Assembly: GCA_947629385.1 (NCBI GenBank) | Contig: CANRDO010000019.1 | Span: 1 to 55,563, forward strand | Direction: 5' to 3' | Source: an uncultured Lachnospiraceae bacterium | Lineage (GTDB): Bacteria > Bacillota > Clostridia > Lachnospirales > Lachnospiraceae | DNA: 55,563 nt | Shown here: positions 9,013-17,639 of the stretch, one piece after another | Position numbering within the stretch: the stretch's first letter is position 1 | Layout of the letters: every line of letters begins with the position of its first letter | Made by a program: the position numbers and the translations under genes | The notes under the pieces: generated by a model | The model's database searches: none | Told to the model about the DNA's origin: nothing | What the model saw: the letters and a program-made list of their open reading frames with translations, nothing else

Positions 9013-9711
9013 TTAGACATTTTCCGGCGTCTGCAAAGATCCTTCCGGCCTAAGCCCTGCGTACATGCTCTCCAGAATAGCAAGCGATTTAAACTTCCGG
9101 TCGATATGTACGCGGTTAAAATGATCCTGCACACTGCGAAACTCCGCGAAAACCTCCGGCGTCAGCGTAAACGAATACAGCTTCCCGACCGGCTCACCGA
9201 GCACAAAGGCAAGCGCATAGCGCGTTGCTTCCTGCAGAGACGCGTCATTCGCCGTCTCATAGGGATATTCCCCGTTCAGGACCATCGCGCGCATCTCAAA
9301 GATGCAGCGGATCAGTTCATTGTCCGGCTGCTTTTTCGGAAGTGCCCGCAGCGTGGCATAGAGCAGGTTCAGCATCTCCGAGCCGTCCAGATTCTCCCTC
9401 GAATAGTATTCCGCAACCTCCATGAAATAACACCCGTAGCAGGCCGCCTCGAAATCCTCCCTCACCTCCGTAAAGTAGTTCGAGATCTCCGCCCGCGCCA
9501 GCGTGTAGGCGCTCCTGCCCTCATATACAACAAAAGCACCGAACGCAAACGGGTTCGCCGCCGCCAGAAGCACACTGTTCTGCCGTCTTGCACCCCTGGC
9601 AAAGGCTGTGATCTTCCCACACTCCTTCGTCAGCAGCACCACCCTCTTGTCATAATCCCCGAACGGCGTGGCAGACAGCACCATGCCGGTCACCCTAAGC
9701 GGTTCACTCAT
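9013..9711 (-). CDS. recO: DNA repair protein RecO
   Basis: Mediator that helps load RecA onto SSB-coated DNA with RecF and RecR. The N-terminal OB-fold start RVTGMVLSATPFGDYDKRV and the following LLTKECGKITAFARGARR are typical of the family. The start at 9711 places this motif near the N-terminus and has GGAG three bases upstream. An upstream ATG at 9747 would add 12 residues that do not fit the family. The cysteines in the zinc region of some RecO proteins are mostly missing here. It follows era by 50 bp, a common Firmicutes order (era-recO). Confidence 0.92.
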   Translation of the reverse strand: MSEPLRVTGMVLSATPFGDYDKRVVLLTKECGKITAFARGARRQNSVLLAAANPFAFGAFVVYEGRSAYTLARAEISNYFTEVREDFEAACYGCYFMEVAEYYSRENLDGSEMLNLLYATLRALPKKQPDNELIRCIFEMRAMVLNGEYPYETANDASLQEATRYALAFVLGEPVGKLYSFTLTPEVFAEFRSVQDHFNRVHIDRKFKSLAILESMYAGLRPEGSLQTPENV

Positions 9712-9761
9712 ATCTCCACCCCGCCAGCGACTGTTCTCTGCACCCATTAACAGCTTGATAT

Positions 9762-10679
9762 TTACCCCAGTTCCTTCTTATCATACCCGAAGTTCTTAAT
9801 GAGAAAGTCGCTGTCTCTCCAGTCCTTCTTCACCTTGACCCAGAGCTGCAGGTTCACTTTCATCTCCAGCATCTTCTCAATCTCATAACGCGCCTGTGAA
9901 CCAATCTTACGCAGCATCGCGCCGCCCTTGCCGATGATGATGCCTTTGTGGGAGTCCTTCTCGCAGATGATCGTGGCCTCGATGTCCATGATCGCCTTCT
10001 CCCCCGCGCCGCGCTCCTCCATCTTCTCGATCGAGACCGCGATGCCGTGCGGGATCTCCTCATCCAGACAGCGCAGCGCCTTCTCCCGGATCAGCTCCGC
10101 CGCGATCTGCCGCTGCGGCTGGTCTGTCACCGTATCGTCGTCGTAATACTTCGGTCCGTAGGGCAGATAGCGGAAGATCGCCCGGATCACCTTGTCCATC
10201 CCCACGCCGCGCAGTGCGCAGACCGGGATCATGTCCGCGAAATCAAAGAGATCCCGATAGCCGTCCATGTAGTTATCGATCTTCTCCTTGTCCACCGTGT
10301 CGATCTTGTTCATGATCAGGATCACAGGGACGTTCGCCTTTTTCAGCTGCTGCGCGATGTGCTGCTCGCCCTTCCCGATGTAATCCGTCGGCTCCACGAG
10401 CCAGAGCACGACATCCACCTCGCGGAACGTCTGCTCCGCGACATGCACCATGTACTCGCCCAGCTTGTTCTTCGCCTTGTGGATCCCCGGCGTATCCAGA
10501 AACACGATCTGTCCCTCTTTCGAGGTGTAGACCGTCTGGATCCGGTTGCGGGTCGTCTGCGGCTTGTTCGATGTGATCGCGATCTTCTGCCCGATCAGAT
10601 GGTTCATCAGTGTGGACTTTCCCACGTTCGGGCGCCCGATCAGCGTCGCAAAGCCGGATTTGAAATTCGCAGCTTCCAT
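9762..10679 (-). CDS. era: GTPase Era
   Basis: Ribosome-assembly GTPase that binds the 3' end of 16S rRNA. Within 305 residues, the GTPase domain shows G1 GRPNVGKST (16-24), G3 DTPG and G4 NKID. The C-terminal KH domain has GIIIGKGGAMLRKIGSQAR, the RNA-binding loop. CAGGAG precedes the start. recO follows and the M16 peptidase gene precedes, all on the same strand with short gaps, so one transcript is likely. Confidence 0.97.
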   Translation of the reverse strand: MEAANFKSGFATLIGRPNVGKSTLMNHLIGQKIAITSNKPQTTRNRIQTVYTSKEGQIVFLDTPGIHKAKNKLGEYMVHVAEQTFREVDVVLWLVEPTDYIGKGEQHIAQQLKKANVPVILIMNKIDTVDKEKIDNYMDGYRDLFDFADMIPVCALRGVGMDKVIRAIFRYLPYGPKYYDDDTVTDQPQRQIAAELIREKALRCLDEEIPHGIAVSIEKMEERGAGEKAIMDIEATIICEKDSHKGIIIGKGGAMLRKIGSQARYEIEKMLEMKVNLQLWVKVKKDWRDSDFLIKNFGYDKKELG

Positions 10680-10727
10680 TCTGTTCTCCTGTTTCTCTCT
10701 GTTTTCCGGCAGATCCTCTCTGCCCGT

Positions 10728-13676
10728 TTATTCCGTCATTTCCTCTGCCGTTTCGTCCGTGCCGGTCAGCATCTGGATGCTTCCGAACATCCCCTGCTCC
10801 CCGCGGATCTTCTCCTCATTGCCGACCACGCAGATCGCCTGCTCCGAGAGCACCGCGCGCACCAGAGGCGCCAATGTGCGGATCTGCTCCGGCGTCGCCT
10901 GCAGCACCTCGTCGCGCTCCCTCTGCACATCCGCGTCGGTCAGCCCGCTGAAGTACGCGGCCAGCGCGCGAAGGCCCTGCGCGGAAGGATTCAGCGGCAC
11001 GTCGATGTCGCTGAACGTCCCGATGATGTAGCTTGTCATCGTCTGCTCGTCCGCCTCGAATTTTTCCAGATACTCCGGTACTCCCTCAAAAATCTCGTTC
11101 GTCCTGCGCAGGTTCGGATCGCGGTAGGATACAAAATAGGAATCCCCGTCGCGCCCGAAGGAACTCATACAGCCGTAGGCGCCGCCCTTCACGCGCAGAT
11201 TGATCCACAGATAATCGTAATTCATCAACACCTTCACAATGCGCAGAAGTCCGCTGTACGCGTAACCGCCCTTCACGAAATTGCCCGCCCGCGCGACATA
11301 CTGCACCTGCCCGGCCGTCATGAAGCCCTCGTTCTTCTTCTCCAAAAGCAGGTGGCCGTCCTTTTTCTCCGCCTCTGCCTCCGGCAGCTTCTCCACAAAA
11401 CCGTCCAGCGCCGCGCGCAGCTTCTCAAGCCCCTCCACATCCGAAGTCAGACTTACGAACAGCCTCTTTCTGCCAAACAGCGCGCGCACCAGCTCGCGCA
11501 GCTTGTCCTTGAGCGCTTCCTTGCGCTGTTCGAAGTTCTTTTCCAGATCCTCGATCAGCCGGTAGAACGCGAGACCGTTGATCTCATCGTTAAAGGCCGC
11601 CGCCTGCGAGAAATACGACATCGCGCGCAGCGCGGCCGTGGTATGCCCGGATCCCGAGAACAGCATCTGCAGCCTTGATTTCAGCTTCGCGAGAATCTCA
11701 TAGAGCCGTTTATCGTCGTCAAACTTTGAATGCAGCAGGATCTCCTCCGCCATCTCAAGCGCGAACGGAAGCTTGTCATAGAGCGCTTTCGCGCGTATCC
11801 CGACAAACGTGCGCAGCTCTTCGCCGTCCGGCAGTACCGGATAAACGCTCAGCCCGGCCGAGATCCCGCCCGTGTTGATGTTGATCTCGCTGTTCAGATC
11901 CTGATAGCTGTAATGCTCCGTATCCACCATCCCGAGCACAGCCTTGAGTACGCCGAGATACGGGATATCCTCACGGCTCACACAATCCGCGTCAAACAGA
12001 AGATCCAGATACGCGATCCCGCTCGTGAAAATATCATGGTGGAGTACCGTGGTTCCGCCGATCTCATATTCCTTATTCTCAAAGGGCTTCGCTTTCTTCT
12101 CAATGTCGTTTCTCGTGAGCGGATCCAGCTTCGCGAGCGCGTCCTCCGGCGACGGAGCGTCCTGAAACGCCCGCAGCCTGGCCGTCGCGTCGACCAGCTC
12201 CTGCACCTGCGCTCCCGTCAGGGACTCCTTGTAGACGCGCAGCTTCTCCGCCGTCTCGCGGTCCGTCTTCGCCGTCAAACCACGCTCCGGCTCCACGGTC
12301 AGGATCGATATATGGGTATTGTCCAGCAGATACTTCTGCACAAGCTCCTCGAAATATCCGCTGTCGACGCGCTGCTTCATCCTGTCAAAGACTGAAAAAT
12401 CCAGGTAATCAAACGGCGCGCCGTCGTCATAGAGCCAGCTGTCGAGCACATCCATCCCGTAGAACAGGCCCTTCGGGTACGAGCCGAAATCCGCCTCCCG
12501 CGCCTTGAATTCCATGATATTGATCCCGGCGCGCAAGGCCTTTTTATCAATCCCCTCCGAGACGAGGCGCGAAAGCGTATCCCGGACCACCTGAACGAAA
12601 CGTTCCTTATCCGCCCCGTTCGCGTTCTTCGCGATCACGCTGAACATCGGCTGCTGGATCCCGCTCTCGTAGGAGCTCATAATATCCTTGCCGAGCCCCG
12701 CGTCAAGCAGCGCCTGCTTCAGGGCCGCACCCGGCGCGGACAGAAGCGCGTAATCCAGCACCGCGAACGCGTGCGTCAGATCGATATCCCCGCTCATGCC
12801 GATCACCGCGTTGTAGGACAGATAGGTATTGTCCTCCAGCGAATCCGTATCCGAAACCGGATAGCTCCTGTGTATCTCGTGCGGCTTGTCGAACGGCTGC
12901 TGGATCGGAATTGCGGAATCCACCGCCAGCACGTCAAAATGGCTCAGGTATTCCTGATCCATCCAGTTCAGGCGCTCCTCCATGTCCAGATTACCGTACA
13001 GGTAAATGTAGCTGTTCGACGGGTGGTAATATTTGCTGTGGAACGCGAGGAAATCCTCGTATGTCAGATCCGGGATATGCGCCGGATCTCCGCCCGACTC
13101 CACGCCGTACGCGTTGTCCGGGAACAGCGAGTTCATGATCTCCCGGTCCAGCACATCCTCCGGAGTGGAGAACGCGCCCTTCATCTCGTTGTAGACGACG
13201 CCGTTATAGACAATTTCGTCCTCCGGCGACTCGATCTGGTAATTCCAGCCCTCCTGCCGGAAGATTTCTTCCTGCGTATAGATGTTTGGATAAAACACCG
13301 CGTCCAGGTAGACGTGCATCAGATTGCGGAAATCCTTCTCGTTGCAGCTTGCGATCGGGTACATCGTCTTGTCCGGGAACGTCATCGCGTTGAGGAACGT
13401 GTTCAGCGAGCCCTTCACCAGCTCGACAAACGGATCCTTCGACGGGAAATTCCTGCTGCCGCACAGCACACTGTGCTCCAGGATATGCGCCACGCCCGTG
13501 CTGTCTGTCGGCGGCGTCCGGAACGCGATGCCGAATACCTTGTTCTCGTCGTCATTTTCCAGCACCATCACGCGCGCGCCGCTCTTCTTGTGGCGCAGCA
13601 GATAGCCGTCCGAGCGGATGTCCTCGATCCGTTTCTGCATGACCAGTTCATACTGCGGAATTTTCTCTAAATTCAT
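10728..13676 (-). CDS. M16C (presequence-protease type) zinc metallopeptidase
   Basis: A 982-residue peptidase of the insulinase superfamily, with both catalytic and non-catalytic halves in one chain, as in PreP/Cym1 and bacterial M16C members. The inverted zinc motif HILEH (64-68) lies in GVAHILEHSVLCGSRNFP, and NEMKGAFS near residue 165 provides the distal glutamate region. These enzymes degrade short unfolded peptides. No signal peptide is visible, so a cytoplasmic location is expected. GGAGG lies 10 nt upstream of the ATG. Era follows 48 bp downstream. The start codon overlaps the stop of a 5' purine-rich open frame (ATGA), discussed as a finding. Confidence 0.93.
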   Translation of the reverse strand: MNLEKIPQYELVMQKRIEDIRSDGYLLRHKKSGARVMVLENDDENKVFGIAFRTPPTDSTGVAHILEHSVLCGSRNFPSKDPFVELVKGSLNTFLNAMTFPDKTMYPIASCNEKDFRNLMHVYLDAVFYPNIYTQEEIFRQEGWNYQIESPEDEIVYNGVVYNEMKGAFSTPEDVLDREIMNSLFPDNAYGVESGGDPAHIPDLTYEDFLAFHSKYYHPSNSYIYLYGNLDMEERLNWMDQEYLSHFDVLAVDSAIPIQQPFDKPHEIHRSYPVSDTDSLEDNTYLSYNAVIGMSGDIDLTHAFAVLDYALLSAPGAALKQALLDAGLGKDIMSSYESGIQQPMFSVIAKNANGADKERFVQVVRDTLSRLVSEGIDKKALRAGINIMEFKAREADFGSYPKGLFYGMDVLDSWLYDDGAPFDYLDFSVFDRMKQRVDSGYFEELVQKYLLDNTHISILTVEPERGLTAKTDRETAEKLRVYKESLTGAQVQELVDATARLRAFQDAPSPEDALAKLDPLTRNDIEKKAKPFENKEYEIGGTTVLHHDIFTSGIAYLDLLFDADCVSREDIPYLGVLKAVLGMVDTEHYSYQDLNSEININTGGISAGLSVYPVLPDGEELRTFVGIRAKALYDKLPFALEMAEEILLHSKFDDDKRLYEILAKLKSRLQMLFSGSGHTTAALRAMSYFSQAAAFNDEINGLAFYRLIEDLEKNFEQRKEALKDKLRELVRALFGRKRLFVSLTSDVEGLEKLRAALDGFVEKLPEAEAEKKDGHLLLEKKNEGFMTAGQVQYVARAGNFVKGGYAYSGLLRIVKVLMNYDYLWINLRVKGGAYGCMSSFGRDGDSYFVSYRDPNLRRTNEIFEGVPEYLEKFEADEQTMTSYIIGTFSDIDVPLNPSAQGLRALAAYFSGLTDADVQRERDEVLQATPEQIRTLAPLVRAVLSEQAICVVGNEEKIRGEQGMFGSIQMLTGTDETAEEMTE

Positions 13677-13788
13677 TCTTCAGCCTCCTTGCCCTTTTTA
13701 ATCTTCTCTGCAATTTCTTCTATAGATTCTTTCCCAATCTCTCTGTTTCTCTGTCTCGTCTCTCTGTTTTCCCGTTTTCTATTTGTTC

Positions 13789-14040
13789 TCAGCCCTTCAG
13801 TCCCCGCGACTGCCTGTCCATATCCTCTATTACAATATCATAGATTTCCCCAAGCGAGACGCAATATTCCAGAACCTTCCACGGCTCATTCGTATGAAAA
13901 TGAATTTTGATCAGCTCCTCGTCCCCGACCGCCAGCAGGCAGTCCCCTTTGAAATGCTCCGTAAAGTACTCGCTGATCTCGTCCTCGTCCAGATCAGTGC
14001 CCTCGATCAAGAGCTGTGTGTCATACCTGAATTCCAACAT
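13789..14040 (-). CDS. Small stand-alone domain related to the FakA/DAK2-family central region
   Basis: An 83-residue protein whose core (DEISEYFTEHFKGDCLLAVG then LIKIHFHTNEPWKVLEYCVS and GEIYDIVIEDM) resembles the segment that follows the DAK2 domain in fatty acid kinase FakA/YloV. That segment reads as GDSLVVVGDD...VKVHVHTNDPG...GELxxIKIENM in the family. The nucleotide-binding DAK2 part is absent, so kinase activity is not expected. It may bind a ligand or partner, or be a relic that is still expressed. The start follows AAGGAGG at 8 nt; an ATG 21 bp upstream has no such site. It lies between the DUF1461 gene and the M16 peptidase gene. Confidence 0.72.
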   Translation of the reverse strand: MLEFRYDTQLLIEGTDLDEDEISEYFTEHFKGDCLLAVGDEELIKIHFHTNEPWKVLEYCVSLGEIYDIVIEDMDRQSRGLKG

Positions 14041-14134
14041 ACTTTTGTCCTCCTTCTGCAAACTTTTCAGATCATAGTCGCTCTATTTTCGTTTTTGAGT
14101 TTCCTCCATTATTGTTTTCACTTCATTCCTAATC

Positions 14135-15070
14135 TTACCGCATCAGTTGCTCCAGCTGCCGCTGCCTGCGGAACTTCCGCGTCGCGAAGCGGTAGATCGC
14201 GCCTGTCAGAACGCCGCCGAGCAACAGGAAAAGCAGGATTGCCACCGCGCAGTGAAAGAAAAACGCGTCCGGCAGAATGCGGATCACCGGATCCGTGACC
14301 GGATCAAAGATCCAATAATCGTTGCTGAAAAAGATCTCATGAAACTTTATAAAGAAACTGTCCCAACTTACGACCGCGAGAACGCCCAGCACCAGCGGAA
14401 CCACAAAAGTCAGAATCGAGATCAGTTTCAGGCTTCCGTAATCTCTGTGCCGCAGCTTTTTCGACAGGCCGAAAAGAAACGCCACGCCCAAAATGATAAG
14501 AAAATACTGGATCGCGAAAAAGATCCGCTTCACCTCACGGAAATGTGTCTCACCGTGCTCCGACATCGGAAAGTCCGGGAACTCCAGCTTCTTCACGCCC
14601 TTCGTTACCAGATTATAATCGATCAGCGTATCATAATTTTCCCGGATCACTTCCTCAGAGAGCCCGGTTTTGCTTTCCAGCTGCTGATAACGGATGTCAA
14701 AATAGTAGATCGTCCGCAGATTCAGCACAAGCACCACCGACACGCAGGCGAGAAACAGAAAGCCAATCAGCGCAAGCAAAAGATTCGACGGCGTCAGCAC
14801 CGGTTTCTGACGCTGAGGTGCAAACCCTCGCCCGGCAGCTCCGCCACGACCGCCCCGACCTGATGTTCCCTTTCGTCCCGAAGCTCTGCCACGCCCGCCA
14901 TTCCCCTGCATACGACGATCATCCTGCCATCCGGGATCCTGCCCGCGCCTGCCGGATGAGCTGCGATTTCCCGCAGAGGCCCCACGCGCCCTCGATGAAG
15001 CTCTCCTGTCCGTATCCGGCACGTCGATCTCTCTGTAATTGTCCTGATCCGACATCCTTCGTCTGGCCAT
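14135..15070 (-). CDS. DUF1461 (TIGR01906-type) integral membrane protein with RG-rich N-terminus
   Basis: The C-terminal 210 residues match the DUF1461 family: four membrane segments (about 98-118, 190-208, 218-240, 270-295) and an extracytoplasmic loop with EVIRENYDTLIDY. The loop continues through SEHGETHFREVKRIFF, as in the family. Function is unknown. The N-terminal 90 residues are unusual: a cytoplasmic, Arg/Gly/Ser-rich low-complexity stretch (for example GGRGRASGRKGTSGRGGRGG) that other family members as I know them lack. AAAGGAG precedes the start and a sigma-A-like promoter lies 75-103 bp upstream. Confidence 0.8.
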   Translation of the reverse strand: MARRRMSDQDNYREIDVPDTDRRASSRARGASAGNRSSSGRRGQDPGWQDDRRMQGNGGRGRASGRKGTSGRGGRGGAAGRGFAPQRQKPVLTPSNLLLALIGFLFLACVSVVLVLNLRTIYYFDIRYQQLESKTGLSEEVIRENYDTLIDYNLVTKGVKKLEFPDFPMSEHGETHFREVKRIFFAIQYFLIILGVAFLFGLSKKLRHRDYGSLKLISILTFVVPLVLGVLAVVSWDSFFIKFHEIFFSNDYWIFDPVTDPVIRILPDAFFFHCAVAILLFLLLGGVLTGAIYRFATRKFRRQRQLEQLMR

Positions 15071-15144
15071 GATTTCTCCTTTGTCTTTGCGCAGCTTTCC
15101 TTATTTCATATTGGTTGATGCAGTCGATCATTATGCCCGCATAC

Positions 15145-15173
15145 ATATTACCACAGAAAAAAAAAGCTGTAAA
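15145..15173 (-). promoter_or_regulatory. Probable promoter of the DUF1461 gene
   Basis: Minus-strand TTTACA (-35), 17-bp spacer and TAATAT (-10), about 75 bp upstream of the start codon. It lies inside the 420-bp gap 15071-15490, which otherwise holds only the gene relic and hairpin described next. Confidence 0.5.
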
Positions 15174-15309
15174 CTGAAAACCAGAGACTCTGAAGAAAAC
15201 TACAACTGCCTCTCAGTATGCCTTAGATCATATGGAGCAGGCACCAAAAAAATGACCTAACCTTTTATCCCTATAGTTTTTCGTCTACCTTATCCTCAAA
15301 TACGAAGCA

Positions 15310-15366
15310 GGGCGACTCCACTTATGCAACGGCAACATCTTACCTGTTGATTCTGTGGAATCGCCC
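15310..15366 (-). terminator. Hairpin following a relic ATPase 3' end
   Basis: Arms GGGCGACTCCAC and GTGGAATCGCCC pair over 12 positions with two mismatches around a 33-nt loop. It lies about 42 bp beyond the relic stop codon at 15408. The intact ATPase gene at 17640 has an equivalent hairpin at the same relative place (17535-17591). This supports common descent of the two gene ends. Confidence 0.55.
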
Positions 15367-15407
15367 ATTTATTTACACTTATTCTCTTCTATGTTTCAGT
15401 CCATCTT

Positions 15408-15480
15408 TCAGGGAAGTACCTGATAAATTTTCCCTGGATGATCGACTGAGCCTTCTCTCCTGCCTTCGTCTACCTTTCCA
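15408..15480 (-). pseudogene. Decayed 3' end of a DUF234-type ATPase gene
   Basis: Read on the minus strand, the last codons give GKIYQVLP-stop, against GDMYQVLS-stop at the end of the intact ATPase gene (17640-19154). The DNA identity continues upstream for about 50 bp (shared CAGGTACT, GATCA and AAGG blocks). The rest of the copy is gone: the relic runs straight into the end of rloB. An ATG overlapping the rloB stop (ATGA) opens a 24-codon frame through the relic, but I regard it as chance. It indicates a former second ATPase gene or a duplicated gene end at this site. Confidence 0.6.
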
Positions 15481-15490
15481 GCACGAAAAT

Positions 15491-16180
15491 TCATTGTCTC
15501 TCTTCCTCTAAATACGGTTTTAACTTTTCTATCAGCTCATATACCTTTGTCCCCGGAGCTGCCTGAGAAGCTGTTTTTCCCTCATTCAGAGCATCCAGCT
15601 TTTTGGCATTTTCAATGGCCCTCTCCATGTAGGGACGCAGAATCTGATACATGTCCTTACGGTTCTTCTCATACTCGCCGGCCCCAAGCTTCTTCATGTA
15701 TTCCGAAAGCTTAGGCCAATATTCCCTTCTATGAAGGTCTGAATGCATAAATGAAAAATGCAGCAGAAACCATAGTTCAATGCACTGATTTGACCAAATA
15801 TCATGGAACTGCGTTTCTTCTGTACTGTTTTCCTGACATAATCGCAGGACACGGTCTATATGATCCACTGAGAAATCGTCTGTGTCATACACTACCCAAA
15901 CATGCCTGTATATATTCGAACTATCCTGCGCAAGCATTTTTGCCTGTTCAAACAGGCTTATCGTATTCTTACCTTCGCCTGATACGTTTAATTGTACTTT
16001 CTGAGGATATTGCCTGTTGACAATTTCCTGTATTGCGCCAAAATATGCAGGTTCCGTATTTTTCCCTTCCGCCACTATCAGCTGGTACTCCGGCTGAATT
16101 TTGATTGCCCGATCCAGCCTCTTTTTCATCCAGGTCTTGTTCAAATCACTTTTCTTAGGAGGCTTCAAGCTCAAATCCAC
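15491..16180 (-). CDS. rloB: RloB-family putative nuclease (AbiLii-like)
   Basis: A 229-residue protein of the RloB family. The TOPRIM-like signature is visible: VAEGKNTEPAYFGAI (36-50) supplies the acidic residue, VWVVYDTDDFSVDH (94-107) the DxD motif, and WSNQCIELWFLLHF (129-142) the conserved third block. RloB is the partner of an AAA_15 ATPase in Rlo and AbiL phage-defence modules, where it is the likely toxic effector. It overlaps the end of rloA by 10 bp. The start is GTG at 16180 or TTG at 16174; the site GGAGGTGA lies inside the end of rloA, so translation of the pair is probably coupled. AT-rich relative to neighbours. Confidence 0.85.
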   Translation of the reverse strand: MDLSLKPPKKSDLNKTWMKKRLDRAIKIQPEYQLIVAEGKNTEPAYFGAIQEIVNRQYPQKVQLNVSGEGKNTISLFEQAKMLAQDSSNIYRHVWVVYDTDDFSVDHIDRVLRLCQENSTEETQFHDIWSNQCIELWFLLHFSFMHSDLHRREYWPKLSEYMKKLGAGEYEKNRKDMYQILRPYMERAIENAKKLDALNEGKTASQAAPGTKVYELIEKLKPYLEEERQ

Positions 16181-17379
16181 TCACCTCCGCTCAGCATATT
16201 CTGCAGGTAAGGATCCGCGCCATATCTCCCTTCCAGATACTGCTTATCAAACGCCGCCGTGCTGTTTACTCTCTCGTTATCCTCCCGGCGAATTTCGTAT
16301 AGAGAATAAAGCTGGCTGCTGTGCCCATCATCCAACGCAGTAAACCATATCTCATCCCTTCTGAATATTGTATTTTTCATCGTAGCCATATCATGGGATG
16401 TGAAAAGAAGCTGCGCCCCATATTTATTTATCTTCTTGTTTTTAAACATGGATATTACATATCTTAGAAGCTTTGGGTGTAGCTTTGCATCAAGCTCATC
16501 AATAATCACAAGCCGACCTTCCCGAAGCGCAATGAGAATAACCGGAAGCGCTGCAATCAGTTTTTTTGTTCCTTCGGATTCGTGGTCGAATGGCAATTCA
16601 TACTTTTCACCTTCGATTGTTCTTATCATGTACAATTTTTCTTCGCTATCATCAAGCCTATAATCTTCTATATCAATTCCCATCTCATTTAGCAACAATA
16701 TAATCTGATTCTTTGTCTTTTCGTCGTCAGAGACCATAATCTGCATTTCCGCCGTCGGATTTCCGTAATTGCGAATGATGCACGACTCGAACCATTCCTG
16801 TACCTCCGCTATCACAGGAATATTGTAGTTTATCGCCAAAAAAGACAAAAAGGGCATTTTCCCATTCACCTTGGTGTTCACATTTTCCTTATTTAGAATA
16901 TTTCCCAAGGTAATCTTTTCCTCATCCCGATAAAAGATATGCGCAGGTTTCTTTCCTCCGATCATTTTTCTATCCAATGCTTCCGCAGATATCTGATCTT
17001 TCAAAATCGCCAGATAATAACGATACTCATAATCTCCTGTTCTGAAGAATATTTCAAACTCTGTAGGATTTTCCCTGGAAACAGCATCAAATAGAAATGG
17101 CTCTGCTGTTGTTTTCTGCTGCATAATAATAGGATTTCTTGTGCTTCCCAAGTCATGGATCGGCTTAACTACCGTTGTAATAAGGCAGGATAACGCCCTG
17201 ATCAGGTTTGTCTTTCCACCGCCATTAGGCCCATATATAACGCTGACCGGCAGAAGGTCAATGCACTTTTCCCTTATGAGCAGGCTATCCTTAAACTCAG
17301 GAATCGCCGTCGCCTGCAAATCAAACGTGGTTTCTTCTCTATATGACTTAAAATTCTGAAATGAAAACTGACAAAGCAT
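16171..17379 (-). CDS. rloA: RloA-family AAA_15 ATPase (AbiLi-like)
   Basis: A 402-residue SMC/RecF-like ATPase. Walker A is GPNGGGKTN (50-58), the signature-like SEGTKKLIAALP lies near 265, Walker B is LVIIDELDAKLHP (290-302), and the switch His is in LLFTSHD (333-339). The N-terminus FSFQNFKSYREETTFDL is typical of the family. With RloB it forms a two-gene unit similar to AbiL, in which the ATPase is thought to sense infection and control the effector. GGAGG lies just upstream and a TTGTAA-17-TATACT promoter is 37 bp farther. The AT content indicates horizontal origin. Confidence 0.88.
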   Translation of the reverse strand: MLCQFSFQNFKSYREETTFDLQATAIPEFKDSLLIREKCIDLLPVSVIYGPNGGGKTNLIRALSCLITTVVKPIHDLGSTRNPIIMQQKTTAEPFLFDAVSRENPTEFEIFFRTGDYEYRYYLAILKDQISAEALDRKMIGGKKPAHIFYRDEEKITLGNILNKENVNTKVNGKMPFLSFLAINYNIPVIAEVQEWFESCIIRNYGNPTAEMQIMVSDDEKTKNQIILLLNEMGIDIEDYRLDDSEEKLYMIRTIEGEKYELPFDHESEGTKKLIAALPVILIALREGRLVIIDELDAKLHPKLLRYVISMFKNKKINKYGAQLLFTSHDMATMKNTIFRRDEIWFTALDDGHSSQLYSLYEIRREDNERVNSTAAFDKQYLEGRYGADPYLQNMLSGGEWI

Positions 17380-17415
17380 TTTTATCCTCCTTCCATCACA
17401 TTTGATAACGCATTC

Positions 17416-17444
17416 AGTATATCACTATTTTATTCGAATTACAA
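17416..17444 (-). promoter_or_regulatory. Promoter of the rloA-rloB operon
   Basis: Minus-strand TTGTAA (-35), exact 17-bp spacer and TATACT (-10), 37 bp before the rloA start codon. Confidence 0.62.
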
Positions 17445-17494
17445 CTTTTATATTCAGTTAAAAAAAATAATTTTTTTATTTTTCATATAAATAT

Positions 17495-17528
17495 TGTTTA
17501 TGCATTCTTTTTATAATGCGCATAAACA
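17495..17528. promoter_or_regulatory. 9-bp perfect inverted repeat upstream of the rloA promoter
   Basis: TGTTTATGC (17495-17503) and GCATAAACA (17520-17528) are perfect complements with a 16-nt spacer. The site lies about 50 bp upstream of the rloA -35 box, between it and the ATPase terminator. It could be an operator for the defence pair or another hairpin in the ATPase 3' region. Confidence 0.4.
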
Positions 17529-17534
17529 TATAAA

Positions 17535-17591
17535 GACGGCTTTGTACACTCCAGACGATAACACATCATATCTCGAGTAAGCAAAGTCGTC
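17535..17591 (-). terminator. Probable terminator of the DUF234 ATPase gene
   Basis: Arms GACGGCTTTG and CAAAGTCGTC pair over 10 bp with one G-U around a 37-nt loop, 48 bp after the stop codon. On the minus strand TTTATATGTTT follows. The long loop makes it atypical. Confidence 0.5.
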
Positions 17592-17639
17592 CGCCTATCC
17601 TTTTCTGTCTCTATTCCCTTTTGCGTTTCCATCCACCCT

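Noticed and set aside
15071..15490. Insertion sequence or attachment site beside the rloAB island
   Set aside because: No transposase or integrase, terminal inverted repeats or target duplications were seen; only the ATPase gene relic, a hairpin and a promoter.
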